Of a stretch of 22,696 bases of DNA, positions 21,635 through 22,696 are shown piece by piece (the first letter of the stretch is position 1; the number at the start of each line of letters is the position of its first letter). The notes under the pieces were generated by a model that had not been told where the DNA came from, ran no database searches, and saw only the letters and a program-made list of their open reading frames with translations. A program made the position numbers and the translations under genes. This DNA is from a virus. The stretch covers positions 1-22,696 of the IMG/VR virus record IMGVR_UViG_3300022848_000893; one strand, given 5' to 3'.

Positions 21635-21928
21635 ATGAATTGTTCTCCTTGTGATTGCTTGAATATTGGATGCTTCCCTTTCTGTGATGAAGAGTACGCT
21701 TTCGAAGGGCTGTATGACACTGCGGCAGTATTAACTTATGTATATGAGTTCAATGGTAGTATTCACCAAAAGAAAGTGAAACCAACAATCGGCCAGCCTG
21801 TTGTAATTCCTTTCGAGGGCTTAAATGAAGACTACCAATACAAGGTAGAAATCTACGACGCTGACGGTGAGATTGTAGAAGTAGATGGTCAAACTTGTTG
21901 GACATTTCGATTAAAGACAATAGTATGA
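21635..21928 (+). CDS. Small Cys-rich N-terminus, beta-sandwich-like protein (97 aa)
   Basis: No family is recognised. The N-terminus MNCSPCDCLNIGCFPFCDEEY has five cysteines within 17 residues, followed by a beta-rich body with alternating strands (AAVLTYVYEFNGSIHQKKV, QPVVIPFEGL, YQYKVEIYDADGEIVEV, TCWTFRLK) that resembles a small Ig-like domain. It probably starts on a leaderless mRNA. The stop overlaps the next ATG (ATGA). The Cys-rich start resembles the pattern in the 406-aa tail protein, which suggests a virion or fibre-associated role, but this is inference. Confidence 0.6.
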   Translation: MNCSPCDCLNIGCFPFCDEEYAFEGLYDTAAVLTYVYEFNGSIHQKKVKPTIGQPVVIPFEGLNEDYQYKVEIYDADGEIVEVDGQTCWTFRLKTIV

Positions 21929-22386
21929 TATTTCAAATCCTCGAATCAATTTACATTTCATTTATTGCTGCATTCGGCACCATGTTCTTTTCGTTCATTA
22001 TTGGCGACCCTCAAAATGGGAATACAAACAGAACGAGGATTCTTAGTTGGTATGGACTATGGATTGAACGGAAGTACAACGAGAAAGAAGAGCTTGTTTC
22101 AACCCAGCTGTGTGACGCAGTTAAGGAAGCGGAGAATGAAATAGTGCAGATGAAAAAAGCTATTGGTGATATTCCCGTTCTTGAAATTGTTAAGATTCAG
22201 AACCGTCAAAAAAGAAAGGTTCGAAAGATGAACTGGTGGAAAGCTGCTGGCATGTGTCACCTTTGTTTCAATGTTTACTTCACTGCTGCTGTTTTTGGTG
22301 TTTGGCTGCTCCTTTCACAAATACATATTTTATTCATTCTCCCCTGCATCTTTATAAGCAATCAGATTCTTCGTCGCTTGTCGTGA
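21925..22386 (+). CDS. Membrane protein of unknown function (153 aa)
   Basis: No family is recognised. I chose the ATG at 21925, which overlaps the preceding TGA (ATGA), over an in-frame TTG at 21895. The protein has an N-terminal hydrophobic segment (residues about 2-26, IFQILESIYISFIAAFGTMFFSFII), a charged middle (about 27-110), and two hydrophobic C-terminal segments (about 117-150, including FTAAVFGVWLLLS and ILFILPCIFI). The topology and position at the end of the late genes could suit a second lysis or superinfection-exclusion protein, but there is no motif to support either. The 177 nt that follow hold no gene I can support. Confidence 0.6.
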   Translation: MIFQILESIYISFIAAFGTMFFSFIIGDPQNGNTNRTRILSWYGLWIERKYNEKEELVSTQLCDAVKEAENEIVQMKKAIGDIPVLEIVKIQNRQKRKVRKMNWWKAAGMCHLCFNVYFTAAVFGVWLLLSQIHILFILPCIFISNQILRRLS

Positions 22387-22509
22387 TTATCTCGCAGTGT
22401 TTTAAAGAACTGCCCTTGATGCACCCAAACATACTTCATTTCAATTATCGTCGCTTATTCGAAAGATTTTAAGAAATTAAGCTTTTCAGTAAGTTTTTTT
22501 CCTTAAATG

Positions 22510-22541
22510 TTTAGGATATTATACATTATTCATTACTATTG
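22510..22541 (+). promoter_or_regulatory. Possible promoter with AT-rich repeat before the last gene
   Basis: TTTA (22510-22513), then 20 nt, then TACTATTG (22534-22541), one mismatch each from the TTTG and TAnnTTTG elements. The spacer holds repeated CATTA words (CATTATTCATTACTATT) that could be an operator. The predicted start near 22546 gives an 18-nt leader to the ATG at 22564. The rest of 22387-22509 is AT-rich, with a T8-class run around 22492-22500 but no convincing stem. Confidence 0.35.
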
Positions 22542-22563
22542 CAGTGTAATAAACGACAAGACG

Positions 22564-22696
22564 ATGACATTTACAGAGCAAAAAATCAATAAAAACTTCC
22601 TTATTCGCTTCAAAGCCAGAGAGGAAGAATCCAACAAACTTATTCCTTTTTCATTATTCCAAGAGCTTGTTTCAAGCGAGCGACTTGAAAAGAAGC
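22564..22696 (+). CDS. Start of an unknown gene, cut by the window end
   Basis: ATG at 22564 opens a frame without a stop to the end of the window (44 codons: MTFTEQKINKNFLIRFKARE, then EESNKLIPFSLFQELV). The peptide is charged and mixed helical. It is preceded by a 177-nt non-coding gap with a candidate promoter, so it probably begins a new transcription unit. There is too little sequence to suggest a function. Confidence 0.55.
   Translation, partial: MTFTEQKINKNFLIRFKAREEESNKLIPFSLFQELVSSERLEKK

Noticed and set aside
21895-21924. TTG start for the 153-aa membrane protein
   Set aside because: The ATG at 21925 overlaps the preceding stop as ATGA, the same coupling used elsewhere in this cluster.
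22236-22472. 78-codon open frame overlapping the last membrane protein gene
   Set aside because: It is in another frame of a good membrane-protein gene, Cys/His/Ser-rich, and has no start signal.
22440-22500. Terminator after the last small gene
   Set aside because: There is a T-rich run near 22492-22500 but no stable GC stem before it.
1-22696. tRNA genes, CRISPR arrays, insertion sequences, integrase or attachment sites
   Set aside because: I saw no cloverleaf, spaced repeat, transposase or recombinase motif; lifestyle (virulent or temperate) cannot be decided from this window.

Overview
The window is part of the late (virion and lysis) region of a tailed bacteriophage or prophage, almost certainly of a Bacteroidota host. 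The tape-measure gene and the absence of any sheath gene point to a long, non-contractile tail (siphovirus). The host call rests on a recurring promoter box, TAnnTTTG (five matches, four of them TATCTTTG plus TAAATTTG/TATATTTG variants), which is the -7 element of Bacteroidota sigma-A promoters, and on the near absence of Shine-Dalgarno sequences. Every credible gene is on the + strand and gaps are short.

Layout, left to right. (1) 1-1099: 3' part of the large terminase gene. (2) 1113-5485: a small unknown gene, a tail-assembly-chaperone-like gene with a -1 frameshift extension, and the tape-measure gene. (3) 5482-10405: three large tail-tip/baseplate-type proteins; the first carries a very hydrophobic insertion and the third has 16 cysteines. 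(4) 10406-11056: a structured leader and a candidate major tail (tube) protein. (5) 11057-13575: portal and Mu-F/SPP1-gp7-type minor head protein. (6) 13593-14965: a spanin-like overlapping pair and a T7-type amidase endolysin. (7) 15002-17315: a small unknown gene, a scaffold-like protein, a terminator/leader and the probable major capsid protein, followed by a strong terminator. (8) 17367-21350: connector-region genes with a holin among them, a gp10-type neck gene, and a tail-terminator-like protein with a C-terminal DUF1566/lectin-like domain. (9) 21347-22386: three small genes. (10) 22564-end: start of an unknown gene with its own candidate promoter.

The genes form one morphogenesis and lysis programme: packaging (terminase, portal), head (scaffold, capsid, minor head), connector and tail (neck, terminator, tube, chaperones, tape measure, tip), and lysis (holin, amidase, spanin pair). 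The order is rearranged from the usual siphophage order: the tail block sits between terminase and portal, and the lysis genes lie in two places.

The most interesting signals are in the non-coding gaps. The candidate tail-tube gene and the capsid gene, expected to be the two most expressed, each have a leader that can form the same compact H-type pseudoknot: AGGG pairs with CCCT in a 13-nt loop that begins CCCTACA in both, closed by stems of different sequence. Three other genes have the promoter box exactly 4 nt before the ATG, which predicts leaderless mRNAs. The capsid promoter box abuts the 5' arm of an intrinsic terminator. A GGCC-rich block (about 1.4-4.5 kb) ends inside the tape-measure gene, which indicates mosaic recombination.
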